From Microcoleaceae cyanobacterium UBA9251 (GTDB lineage: Bacteria > Cyanobacteriota > Cyanobacteriia > Cyanobacteriales > Microcoleaceae), in contig DPLL01000103.1 in NCBI GenBank assembly GCA_003542015.1, positions 209-5,828 on the forward strand: 5,620 nucleotides of DNA, given 5' to 3'. Below, one piece after another: positions 1-4,717 of this stretch. Numbering within the stretch: position 1 is the stretch's first letter; each line of letters opens with the position of its first letter. The notes below the pieces were generated by a model. It did not search any database, was not told the origin of the DNA, and saw only the letters and a list, made by a program, of their open reading frames with translations. The translations under genes were made by a program, and so were the position numbers.

Positions 1-63
1 GGGATGGGGAATTGGGGATGGGGGATTGGGGATTGGGGATGGGGATGGGGAATTTGGAATTGG
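1..63 (+). repeat. G-rich degenerate tandem repeat (left flank of S23-type gene)
   Basis: The first 63 bases are built from short units of the kind GGGGATT, GGGGAT and GGGGAATT, beginning at or before the window edge. The C-rich tract at 476-530 is made of the complementary units, so the two tracts form an imperfect inverted repeat around the gene at 81-461. The many runs of three to five G separated by two to four bases are a textbook potential G-quadruplex on the plus strand. Because the gene is read from the minus strand, its transcript would end in the C-rich copy of this tract. The true left border lies outside the window. Confidence 0.85.
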
Positions 64-80
64 CTATCTCTCCCAAGTTT

Positions 81-461
81 TTAATCACTCATTCGATCTT
101 TTTTGTCACCTATTGAGTTTAGATAAGCATTGAGCTTTGGTGGTAATTCATCAATTATTGGTTGAATTTTTCTTACTTGTTCATCTGCTAACAACTGTCT
201 GGCATATGCCAATCTCAACCAACTGATTGTTTCATATAAAGAGCCTCTGGCAATCTTAATAAAACGCCGATTGTCTTGATGATTATACCTGCCACGTCCT
301 TCTGCGATATTAGCACAAACACTATCGGCGGAGCGTACAATTTGCTGGCCCATAGTATCTTTCGTGAAATAATCCCATTGTTTGACGATCAACCAAACCT
401 CATTTGCTAACTTTTCAGCCAACTTGTAAACATCCAAATCCTCAAAATCTGGTCTACTCAT
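81..461 (-). CDS. Four-helix-bundle protein, 23S rRNA intervening-sequence (S23) family
   Basis: This 126-residue protein matches the S23/IVP family (related to the bAvd accessory protein of diversity-generating retroelements), whose members are usually 110-130 residues and fold as a four-helix bundle that oligomerises. Visible hallmarks are FEDLDVYKLAEKLA (6-19), the signature MGQQIVRSADSVCANIAEG (37-55) followed by GR, and ARGSLYET (71-78) with a helical C-terminus. Cellular function is unknown for the stand-alone copies; the family name comes from copies inside 23S rRNA insertions, and no rRNA is visible here. The ATG at 459-461 is supported by a GAGGGG ribosome-binding site (469-474) seven bases upstream. 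It lies downstream of dapB on the same strand, 68 bases away, so read-through from dapB is possible. It is boxed in by inverted low-complexity repeats, suggesting that gene and flanks arrived as one unit. Family call is secure; role is not. Confidence 0.9.
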   Translation of the reverse strand: MSRPDFEDLDVYKLAEKLANEVWLIVKQWDYFTKDTMGQQIVRSADSVCANIAEGRGRYNHQDNRRFIKIARGSLYETISWLRLAYARQLLADEQVRKIQPIIDELPPKLNAYLNSIGDKKDRMSD

Positions 462-475
462 ATCTACACCCCTCT

Positions 476-530
476 ATTCCCAATTCCCCATTCCCAATTC
501 CCCATTCCCAATTCCCCATTCCCCATTCCC
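476..530 (-). repeat. C-rich 14-bp tandem repeat (right flank of S23-type gene)
   Basis: Three perfect copies of the 14-mer ATTCCCAATTCCCC lie at 476-489, 490-503 and 504-517, followed by two partial units ATTCCCC (518-524) and ATTCCC (525-530). On the minus strand this reads as G-runs, so the dapB transcript carries several GGG/GGGG runs immediately after its stop codon and before the S23-type gene. The tract's last base is also the last base of the dapB TAG stop codon. It is the inverted partner of the tract at 1-63. Confidence 0.9.
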
Positions 531-1357
531 TATAGTATCTTTTCTAAGCCATAAACGAGCGATCGCAATTCAAGCACTTTGCGTATAGACAATAATACTC
601 CGGGCATATAACAAGCGCGATCGCTCGTATCGTGCCGCAAAGTATAAACTTGACCCTCGCCGCCAAAAATCACTTCTTGGTGAGCAATTAAACCGGGTAA
701 GCGGATGCTGTGAATCCGAATTCCTTCCTCCGCCAAACATCCCCTAGCTCCCTGCAACTTTTCGGTTTCTTCTACCTGCGGGGGATTGAAAGTTTTCCCC
801 ATTTCTGCTAACATTTGGGCAGTTTGAATGGCGGTGCCACTGGGAGCGTCGGCTTTTTGATTGTGGTGAAGTTCGATAATTTCTACGTGTTCAAAATATT
901 GAGATGCTGTGACAGCAGCTTGTTGTAGTAGAACCATGCCGATCGAGAAATTGGGTATAATCAAACAACCAATGCTGGCTTTATCGGCAAATTCTGCTAA
1001 TTTTTGAATTTGCTCGGTACTCAAACCGGTAGTGCCGACGACGGGGCGAATGCCGTATGCTATAGCCGATCGCACATTTTCGTAAACCGAATTCGGGTGT
1101 GTAAAATCTACCATCACGCCTAACTGCTTTTCTTGAGCAGCCAATACGAGCATTCCTTGCAAATCGTCGGTAATGGGAACTTCCAACGGGCCGCACCCGG
1201 CTAATTCTCCTGCATCGGCGTGCAAGGACTCAGGAGAGTGGTCTATGGCCCCGAATAGAGTTAGGTCCTTAGCCTTGGCGATCGCCTTAATTACTTCGCG
1301 GCCCATTTTGCCGCCAGCACCGTTAACTATCACCGGAATCGGAAGTTGACTTGTCAT
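530..1357 (-). CDS. dapB: 4-hydroxy-tetrahydrodipicolinate reductase
   Basis: DapB reduces 4-hydroxy-tetrahydrodipicolinate to tetrahydrodipicolinate with NAD(P)H in the cytoplasm, the second committed step to diaminopimelate and lysine. The 275-residue length is normal for cyanobacterial DapB. Domains: N-terminal Rossmann fold with the nucleotide-binding glycine motif GAGGKMGR (13-20) and VVGTTG (106-111); catalytic/substrate-binding segment ELHHNQKADAPSGTA (162-176), including the paired histidines H164-H165, K168 and the PSGTA loop; HQEVIFG (226-232) and RHDTSDR (241-247) near the C-terminus. PNFSIG (135-140) is also typical. No key residue is missing, so the enzyme should be active. The ATG at 1355-1357 starts just before the Rossmann strand; an AAGGA (1370-1374) lies 12 bases upstream, slightly far for a ribosome-binding site. 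HIP1 sites lie inside the gene at 560, 617 and 1278. No lysine riboswitch is apparent upstream. Confidence 0.97.
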   Translation of the reverse strand: MTSQLPIPVIVNGAGGKMGREVIKAIAKAKDLTLFGAIDHSPESLHADAGELAGCGPLEVPITDDLQGMLVLAAQEKQLGVMVDFTHPNSVYENVRSAIAYGIRPVVGTTGLSTEQIQKLAEFADKASIGCLIIPNFSIGMVLLQQAAVTASQYFEHVEIIELHHNQKADAPSGTAIQTAQMLAEMGKTFNPPQVEETEKLQGARGCLAEEGIRIHSIRLPGLIAHQEVIFGGEGQVYTLRHDTSDRACYMPGVLLSIRKVLELRSLVYGLEKIL

Positions 1358-1415
1358 AATTTGAAAAAATCCTTAAAGTCTATCGACTAAATTTTAATCC
1401 TAGCAGGACTTACCC

Positions 1416-1444
1416 ACTATACGGCTTAGCATTAACTTTGTTAA
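1416..1444 (-). promoter_or_regulatory. Probable sigma70-type promoter of dapB
   Basis: On the minus strand a -35 box TTAACA (1439-1444, five of six consensus bases) is followed after 17 bases by a -10 box TATAGT (1416-1421, five of six). Transcription would begin near 1409, giving a leader of about 50 bases before the dapB ATG at 1357. Spacing, match quality and position all fit. This is read by eye, not tested. Confidence 0.6.
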
Positions 1445-1494
1445 ATCAAGCAATCAGCTTAAGCAAACTCGGTTTCGGCACAAGTTCTGAAACA

Positions 1495-1522
1495 ATTATA
1501 CTCTATCTAATAATAAGCTCAA
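1495..1522 (-). promoter_or_regulatory. Second, more distal candidate dapB promoter
   Basis: On the minus strand TTGAGC (1517-1522, four of six -35 bases) is separated by 16 bases from a perfect TATAAT (1495-1500). A start near 1488 would give a leader of about 130 bases. It has a better -10 but a poorer -35 than the proximal candidate at 1416-1444; the region is AT-rich, so a chance match is possible. Confidence 0.35.
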
Positions 1523-1552
1523 TTCTGTGAGAACAGACAACGACCAGCGAAT

Positions 1553-2173
1553 TTGCACCGATCAATTGTTTACGATGGCAGAAGTTGCTGTCTGTCTCAA
1601 TCCTCGACTGCGGTAGTGGGAATTTCTGAGGCGGATATTCAAGCTTTGGGCCGATTTCTGATGGCCAAGTTCGCGATCGCACAAACCTTGACAAAATTGC
1701 CAAAGTATCTGCCAAAAGCGATCGGTTTGGACTTGTACCGGGATTGGCCACAACAACCGAGGCGCAAGGAATTGCTGGCGCAACTGCTGCGGGATACAAG
1801 GCGATCGACAGTCGTCTGTTTTGGGAATGGTGTTGACTGGTGCGATCGCGCATACAAAAAGCTTTACGATGCGCCCTCCTCTGACGGTTTTCCCGAACCA
1901 GATTGCTTCGTTCCTCGCTGCGGACATATTCTGGGATGTTTGGGGCGGGCGATCGCAAATACTAGAGGACACAGCGGCTAATTGTTCGCGGGGCTATTTG
2001 GGAACGGGTTTGAGTACCGAGAGTTTGAAGTTGGAGATTGCTGAGAGTGTGGAGACTGTGGCACAGTTGGCTAAGTTAAGAGCGGCTGTGAATAGGGTCA
2101 AGGTTATTGTTTTGCTAAGCCCTTACCGAGGGATGATGCTACTGCTTTGATGGCCTCTGAGCCGCCGTGGTAG
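1553..2173 (+). pseudogene. Decayed CHASE2-EAL c-di-GMP signalling gene (CHASE2 sensor and EAL domain fragments)
   Basis: Fragments of one signalling gene lie in two plus-strand frames. In the frame of 1553 the stretch VVGISEADIQALGRF (from 1613) followed by KYLPKAIGLDLYRDWPQQP (to about 1765) and KELLAQLLR is the start of a CHASE2 extracellular sensor domain (typical: VGI.E.DI..LG ... ..P.AIGLDLYRD). In the next frame RPPLTVFPNQIASFLAADI (about 1876-1932) may be the later CHASE2 PPP...FADI segment (tentative). The same frame gives TGLSTESLKLEI (2004-2039), the start of an EAL-domain motif, joined directly to ESVETVAQLAKLRA (2043-2084), which belongs roughly 100 residues later (normally AEGVETVEQLAKLRAL). 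A further frameshift then gives QGYCFAKPLPRDDATALMASEPPW and the original TAG at 2171-2173, the normal EAL C-terminus. The EAL catalytic core is deleted, along with any GGDEF/PAS part, so the product cannot work. Intact CHASE2-GGDEF-EAL proteins are membrane-bound; the presence of GGDEF in the ancestor is inferred. Confidence 0.72.
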
Positions 2174-2211
2174 TTATTAGTTATTGGTTGTTATTTTTTC
2201 TCGATTGTTTT

Positions 2212-2436
2212 ATGAAACCTGAGCGCATTGTTTCTGCTAAAGTTATTGACGATCGCACCTTGATAATTAAGTTTACCAATCTGGAAATCAAGAAGTACGA
2301 CATCTCTAAGTTATTAGACAATCCGATGTTTCCGACATTACGAAATCCTGGTTTTTTCAGGAATTTTACAATTGAACCTGGTGGTTATGCACTGGTTTGG
2401 AATGAGGAGATAGATATTAGTGAATATGAACTTTAG
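2212..2436 (+). CDS. DUF2442 domain protein
   Basis: A 74-residue protein of the DUF2442 family, usually 70-90 residues: an N-terminal strand pattern RIVSAKVIDDRTLIIKFTN (4-22), YDISKLLDNPMFPTLRNPGFF in the middle, and the closing ALVWNEEIDISEYEL at the C-terminus (family pattern: VWPNGADI/ WDEDIDLS.E.L). The start at 2212 is chosen because family members begin just before this K-P-E-R segment; an in-frame GTG at 2167 would add 15 hydrophobic residues (VVISYWLLFFLDCF) coming from the end of the preceding pseudogene and a TTATT-rich repeat, which are not part of the family. No clear ribosome-binding site precedes it. Function is unknown; the family often occurs beside DUF4160 genes in toxin-antitoxin-like pairs, but no DUF4160 partner is visible here, so it looks orphaned. 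Confidence 0.85.
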   Translation: MKPERIVSAKVIDDRTLIIKFTNLEIKKYDISKLLDNPMFPTLRNPGFFRNFTIEPGGYALVWNEEIDISEYEL

Positions 2437-2531
2437 CAGAATGGAATCAGTTGCACGTATGAGGAAAATAAGCGATATTGAATCTATTCATCAGGTTGTT
2501 CACTGAGAAATAATACTTGACTATTCTGATA

Positions 2532-2680
2532 GATCGCACTTTTTGACTTATTCCAAAAAGGCGATCGCCCTTAGTTGTCAAGTAAACATCATTTGAGATA
2601 AACTAATCCTGAAACCATTCCCTAAAAATATCGCCCCTCCACCAACAATTTCAATGCACATCCAGTCCCCCCCTTCTTAA
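2532..2680 (+). repeat. Interspersed repeat copy A (long form)
   Basis: Begins GATCGCACTTTTTGAC and contains the core TTTTTGACTTATTCCAAAA and a GCGATCGC (2561-2568), then a roughly 110-base tail (AGTTGTCAAGTAAACATC ... AATTTCAATGCACATCC) running into a C-run. The same stretch recurs from 5476 to the window end with about a dozen differences, so A and E are long direct repeats 2945-2946 bases apart. Shorter relatives are copies B, C and D. The core and caps can pair: CTTTTTG and CCAAAAG around the loop ACTTATT, with GCGATCGC on both outer sides in the best copies. Confidence 0.85.
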
Positions 2681-2841
2681 GGGGGGCTAGGGGGGATCAA
2701 TCCAAGACTAAACGACTAAACCATCCACCTCAACCAACATCCAGTCCCCCCCTTCTTAAGGGGGGCTAGGGGGGATCAATCCAAAACTAAACAACCCAAC
2801 CATAAACTTAAACCAACATCCAGTCCCCCCTTAATAAGGAG
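2658..2841 (+). repeat. 79-bp tandem repeat with C-run/G-run hairpin, two full units and one truncated
   Basis: ACATCCAGTCCCCCC starts at 2658, 2737 and 2816, an exact 79-base period. The first two units contain the palindrome-like CCCCCCCTTCTTAAGGGGGG followed by CTAGGGGGGATCAATCC and then a G-poor spacer; the spacers have diverged (AAGACTAAACGACTAAACC versus AAAACTAAACAACCCAACC) whereas the hairpin half is identical. The third unit has CCCCCCTTAATAAGG and then departs into GAGCACCAGG, leading directly into the ribosome-binding site and start of the gene at 2855. Each full unit can form a strong GC hairpin in DNA or RNA. This array, with copy A, fills the stretch between 2532 and the gene at 2855. 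Confidence 0.85.
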
Positions 2842-2854
2842 CACCAGGAAAACC

Positions 2855-3235
2855 ATGCCTTTATTAAAAGACTCAAACTTCCACCTACCATACAACCCAA
2901 AACTCATCCCCATCGCCAAACAACTGCGAAAAAATCCAACTCCATCCGAAAAAAAACTGTGGCAGAATTTTCTCAGAAATTTCCCTTTTCGAGTTCTGAG
3001 ACAGCGCCCGATCGACAATTTTATCGTAGATTTTTATTGTGCCGCTTTACTGTTAGTAATTGAGATTGATGGGGAGAGTCATTTTACGGAACAAGGGAAA
3101 CTATATGATGCAGAAAGAACCGGGATTTTAGAGGGGTATGGATTGAAGGTTGTCAGGTTTACGAATGTTGATGTGTTGCAGAGTTTTGATGGGGTTTGTG
3201 GGGAGTTGTTGGGTTGGATTGAGGGTGATTTTTGA
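2855..3235 (+). CDS. DUF559 protein, Vsr-like PD-(D/E)XK nuclease fold
   Basis: A 126-residue DUF559 protein (related to Vsr very-short-patch repair endonucleases). Visible family features: YNPKLIPIAKQLRKNPTPSEKKLW (13-36) with conserved E32 and W36; RQRPIDNFIVDFYC (49-62) with D59; the core VIEIDGESH (68-76) with E70, D72 and H76; DAERTGILEGYGLKVVRFTN (85-104). These acidic residues fit a metal-dependent nuclease active site, so activity is plausible; its biological role in cyanobacteria is unknown. ATG 2855-2857 has AGGA (2846-2849) five bases upstream and AAGGAG (2836-2841) thirteen bases upstream, both just where the third 79-bp repeat unit breaks off. The gene sits between the C/G-run repeat array on the left and a GATCCCCCCTTAG plus 13-bp hairpin on the right, as though inside repeat borders. 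Its first third is almost G-free and its last third almost C-free on the coding strand. Confidence 0.9.
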   Translation: MPLLKDSNFHLPYNPKLIPIAKQLRKNPTPSEKKLWQNFLRNFPFRVLRQRPIDNFIVDFYCAALLLVIEIDGESHFTEQGKLYDAERTGILEGYGLKVVRFTNVDVLQSFDGVCGELLGWIEGDF

Positions 3236-3257
3236 GGCCAGATCCCCCCTTAGCTTG

Positions 3258-3291
3258 CCCCCTACTCCCCCTTAAGAAGGGGAGTAGGGGG
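3258..3291 (+). terminator. Strong GC hairpin after DUF559 gene (13-bp perfect stem)
   Basis: CCCCCTACTCCCC (3258-3270) and its exact reverse complement GGGGAGTAGGGGG (3279-3291) flank the 8-base loop CTTAAGAA. It begins 22 bases after the stop codon of the DUF559 gene and could halt or protect its transcript, but no T-run follows, so it is not a classical intrinsic terminator. It is better seen as a member of the C-run/CTTAAG/G-run hairpin family also found at 2670-2686 and 2749-2765, i.e. the right-hand repeat border of the gene. GATCCCCCCTTAG (3241-3253) just before it is the inverse of the CTAGGGGGGATC found in the left array. Confidence 0.6.
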
Positions 3292-3330
3292 TGGGACATG
3301 AAGGGAGGAGAGATTGGTCGCTAATTCCAA

Positions 3331-3370
3331 GCATCGCACTTTTTGACTAATTCCAAAAGGGCGATTCCCT
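3331..3370 (+). repeat. Interspersed repeat copy B (short, degenerate)
   Basis: GCATCGCACTTTTTGAC then TAATTCCAAAAGGGCGAT: the core differs from the other copies by one base (CTAATT for CTTATT), and both HIP1 caps are eroded (GCATCGC, GCGATTCC). It separates the DUF559 gene from the end of the minus-strand pair at 3411-4217. The 40 bases beyond it show nothing recognisable. Confidence 0.75.
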
Positions 3371-3410
3371 ACGGGATAGATCCGCTTCACGACCTTGTAG
3401 TTTATCAAGG

Positions 3411-3788
3411 CTAAGCAGCCATCGGGCAAAGGCTCAGAGTTGAACAATTAACTTTAATTCTCGGTCGCAGTTCAACTTGAACTAAAGTTTTGAATTCTTC
3501 ATTTTTGGGGGCAACTAAAAATTCTAATTTACCGTTAATATAATCATTAATTTCAATAAAGTTCACGAGTTCAAAACACATAATACCTACAGTGGTATCG
3601 GCTATTTTTAATTCAATTTGAACTGATTGTTGAATGATATTCATTCCAAATTTGAGGGTGACACCTAATGAATCTGTCACTTCATAACACCAATAGCCAT
3701 CGGAGGGTTGGGAATCTTTTGGTTCTTCACAAAATAATTCTAGAAAAGCTAGTTCATCAAATCCCTGATGTAAATTGATTTTTGCCAT
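3411..3788 (-). CDS. Hypothetical protein, possible immunity-type partner of the upstream gene
   Basis: A 125-residue soluble protein with no signal peptide or membrane segment and a mixed beta-rich pattern (alternating hydrophobic residues in VTLKFGMNIIQQSVQIELKI and KTLVQVELRPRIKV). The stretch DGYWCYEVTDSLGVTLKFG (30-48) recalls small cyanobacterial hypothetical proteins found beside toxin-like genes, which is recollection rather than a family assignment. It is the second gene of a minus-strand pair, 21 bases after the stop codon of the gene at 3810-4217, so the two are probably co-transcribed. ATG at 3786-3788; upstream TTAGGTAAG gives at most a weak ribosome-binding site. Base composition is clearly more AT-rich than dapB, consistent with acquisition from elsewhere. 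The small size, acidic character and pairing suggest an immunity protein or antitoxin, but this is inferred from arrangement only. Confidence 0.75.
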   Translation of the reverse strand: MAKINLHQGFDELAFLELFCEEPKDSQPSDGYWCYEVTDSLGVTLKFGMNIIQQSVQIELKIADTTVGIMCFELVNFIEINDYINGKLEFLVAPKNEEFKTLVQVELRPRIKVNCSTLSLCPMAA

Positions 3789-3809
3789 TTTCTTACCTAA
3801 GATATTGAG

Positions 3810-4217
3810 TTATTTTCCATAGATTATAGCACTGAGAAAGCGGCGAGTTCCATCGGGCAAGACTTCCCATGAACTTTGGACTTGGGCGAATTTTCCGGTT
3901 ATGCCCGGTAACAGCGAATCTCTAAGCTCTGTATCTATTGTAGCCTCTTCTCCTGTGGTGTGGTTGGTATAAGTATTAATAAATCGCTCAACAATATTAC
4001 TTTCTTCTTGGACTGCTTGTTCTAGATGAGTTTGAATAAATTGACGAGATTCTGAATCGTCATCAAATCCCAAGCGATTTAGTTGTTGTCTATTTTGTAC
4101 CGCTCTTTTTGAGTTATGAGCGTCTGGCTTTATGTTGACATTGAATAAGTAATCAAGTTTGCGATCGTTAATGATGCAGGGTGTTTTTGCGTCGGTGGGT
4201 CGATCGGATTGTGTCAA
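3810..4217 (-). CDS. DUF6883-like protein, possible toxin-domain module
   Basis: A 135-residue protein. IINDRKLDYLFNVN (15-28), then NSKRAVQNRQQLNRLGF (35-51), a helix-rich centre, and KFAQVQSSWEVLPDGTRRF (109-127) ending in IIYGK follow the layout of DUF6883 proteins (KL.dYlLn ... k.KA..F...LGf ... W.i....prLvT), a family often seen as stand-alone genes or at the ends of polymorphic-toxin proteins. The assignment is by pattern memory and needs a profile search. The only usable start is TTG at 4217; the frame stays open 13 codons further upstream without ATG or GTG, and no ribosome-binding site is visible. An extended -10 promoter 39 bases upstream supports a start at or near 4217. The gene at 3411-3788 follows after 21 bases. 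AT-rich compared with dapB. If the start is wrong, the alternative is a gene fragment cut off from a longer toxin. Confidence 0.7.
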   Translation of the reverse strand: MTQSDRPTDAKTPCIINDRKLDYLFNVNIKPDAHNSKRAVQNRQQLNRLGFDDDSESRQFIQTHLEQAVQEESNIVERFINTYTNHTTGEEATIDTELRDSLLPGITGKFAQVQSSWEVLPDGTRRFLSAIIYGK

Positions 4218-4255
4218 TGGCTGATTTTTAAAATATAGATTTTGGGAATTGTAAG

Positions 4256-4264
4256 ATTATATCA
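4256..4264 (-). promoter_or_regulatory. Extended -10 promoter for the minus-strand pair
   Basis: On the minus strand TGATATAAT reads as a perfect -10 box (TATAAT, 4256-4261) with the TG extension one base upstream. No convincing -35 box lies 16-18 bases further up, which is tolerated by extended -10 promoters. Transcription would start near 4249, about 30 bases before the TTG start at 4217. Confidence 0.45.
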
Positions 4265-4316
4265 TTTTGGCAGTTTTTTCATCCTACAGCACGATCGCAC
4301 TCACAGCCCCAAAAAA

Positions 4317-4359
4317 GCGATCGCACTTTTTGACTTATTCCAAAAGGGCGATCGCCCTT
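4317..4359 (+). repeat. Interspersed repeat copy C (best-preserved short copy)
   Basis: GCGATCGC at both ends (4317-4324 and 4348-4355) encloses ACTTTTTGACTTATTCCAAAAGG, giving a 39-base imperfect palindrome: HIP1 cap, CTTTTTG, loop ACTTATT, CCAAAAG, HIP1 cap. The right end extends to a perfect 16-base palindrome AAGGGCGATCGCCCTT (4344-4359). It separates the DUF6883-like pair from the broken protease gene. The stretch 4265-4316 holds only a HIP1-like CGATCGCAC and A-runs. Confidence 0.85.
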
Positions 4360-4603
4360 AGTTGAGAAAGAGAAATAAAGGCTGATCGCGATTTGCTGTT
4401 GAGTTTTCGCTGGAATGGCGATCGCAACAACACCGCAAGCATAATGTAGTTGCACCCTGGTCTACCAAAACATGATCTAGGGTGATGGAACGTATTTGCT
4501 CAGTTGGAATGAATCCTCGTGTAGCAGCAGATTGGTCGGCGCGATTGGTAACAGTCAGGGTTGTTAAAACTTTACCGATTGATTTGTCGGAAGTTGCGTA
4601 CAT
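4358..4603 (-). pseudogene. Broken retropepsin-like (clan AA) aspartic protease
   Basis: Residues 10-56 read from the minus strand, GKVLTTLTVTNRADQ then IRSITLDHVLVDQGATTLCL, match the N-terminal half of small bacterial clan AA aspartic proteases, which run through VLVDTGATTLCLP and continue for another 60-70 residues. Here the catalytic DTG is DQG (residues 48-50; codon CAG at 4457-4459), and after TTLCL the reading becomes cysteine/arginine-rich HIP1 sequence and ends at 4358 inside repeat copy C. The second half of the protease (Leu-rich strands and the helix after the flap) is not found in any frame. The recognisable part covers about 4436-4603. ATG at 4601-4603 has no visible ribosome-binding site; a HIP1 site sits directly upstream. 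With the catalytic motif lost and the C-terminus missing, it is almost certainly non-functional. Confidence 0.7.
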
Positions 4604-4636
4604 TGCGATCGCGCATCCGAGTCCGCCTGGGGGTTC

Positions 4637-4701
4637 AGAAACCGGGTTTTTGCATAAGATATCGGTTGAGAGGCAAAGGTTATCTGAAAAACCCGGTTTC
4701 T
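4637..4701 (+). repeat. 15-bp inverted repeat (AGAAACCGGGTTTTT) with 35-base loop
   Basis: AGAAACCGGGTTTTT (4637-4651) and its exact reverse complement AAAAACCCGGTTTCT (4687-4701) enclose 35 bases, and TTTT follows the right arm. It lies in the non-coding gap between the start of the broken protease and the toxin-antitoxin operon. Its form suggests a dispersed palindromic element rather than a terminator, since the loop is long and no gene ends just upstream on the plus strand. Confidence 0.8.
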
Positions 4702-4717
4702 TTTGTTTGGGTAAAGG

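Noticed and set aside
981..1196. A 71-codon minus-strand open frame inside dapB
   Set aside because: It is another frame of the dapB coding strand; the dapB product has all its motifs in the chosen frame.
1358..1552. A lysine riboswitch upstream of dapB
   Set aside because: The leader from the proximal promoter is only about 50 bases, and I see no paired conserved core; even the distal start gives a leader too short for the usual lysine aptamer.
1503..1972. Minus-strand open frames of 136 and 151 codons over the CHASE2 remnant
   Set aside because: The plus strand shows recognisable CHASE2 motifs; the minus-strand products are rich in Arg/Ser/Cys with no domain pattern, as expected of antisense shadows.
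2441..2506. A 21-residue open frame starting ATG five bases after the DUF2442 stop codon (MESVARMRKISDIE...)
   Set aside because: Too short to judge, with no ribosome-binding site and no recognised motif; it may be the debris of an older gene. The remaining bases up to 2531 show nothing else.
2776..3018. An 80-codon minus-strand open frame opposite the start of the DUF559 gene
   Set aside because: It lies antisense to well-conserved DUF559 coding sequence and repeats; its openness follows from the low G content of the plus strand.
3262..3447. A 61-codon minus-strand open frame across the GC hairpin and repeat copy B
   Set aside because: It is composed largely of repeat sequence and overlaps the end of the better supported gene at 3411.
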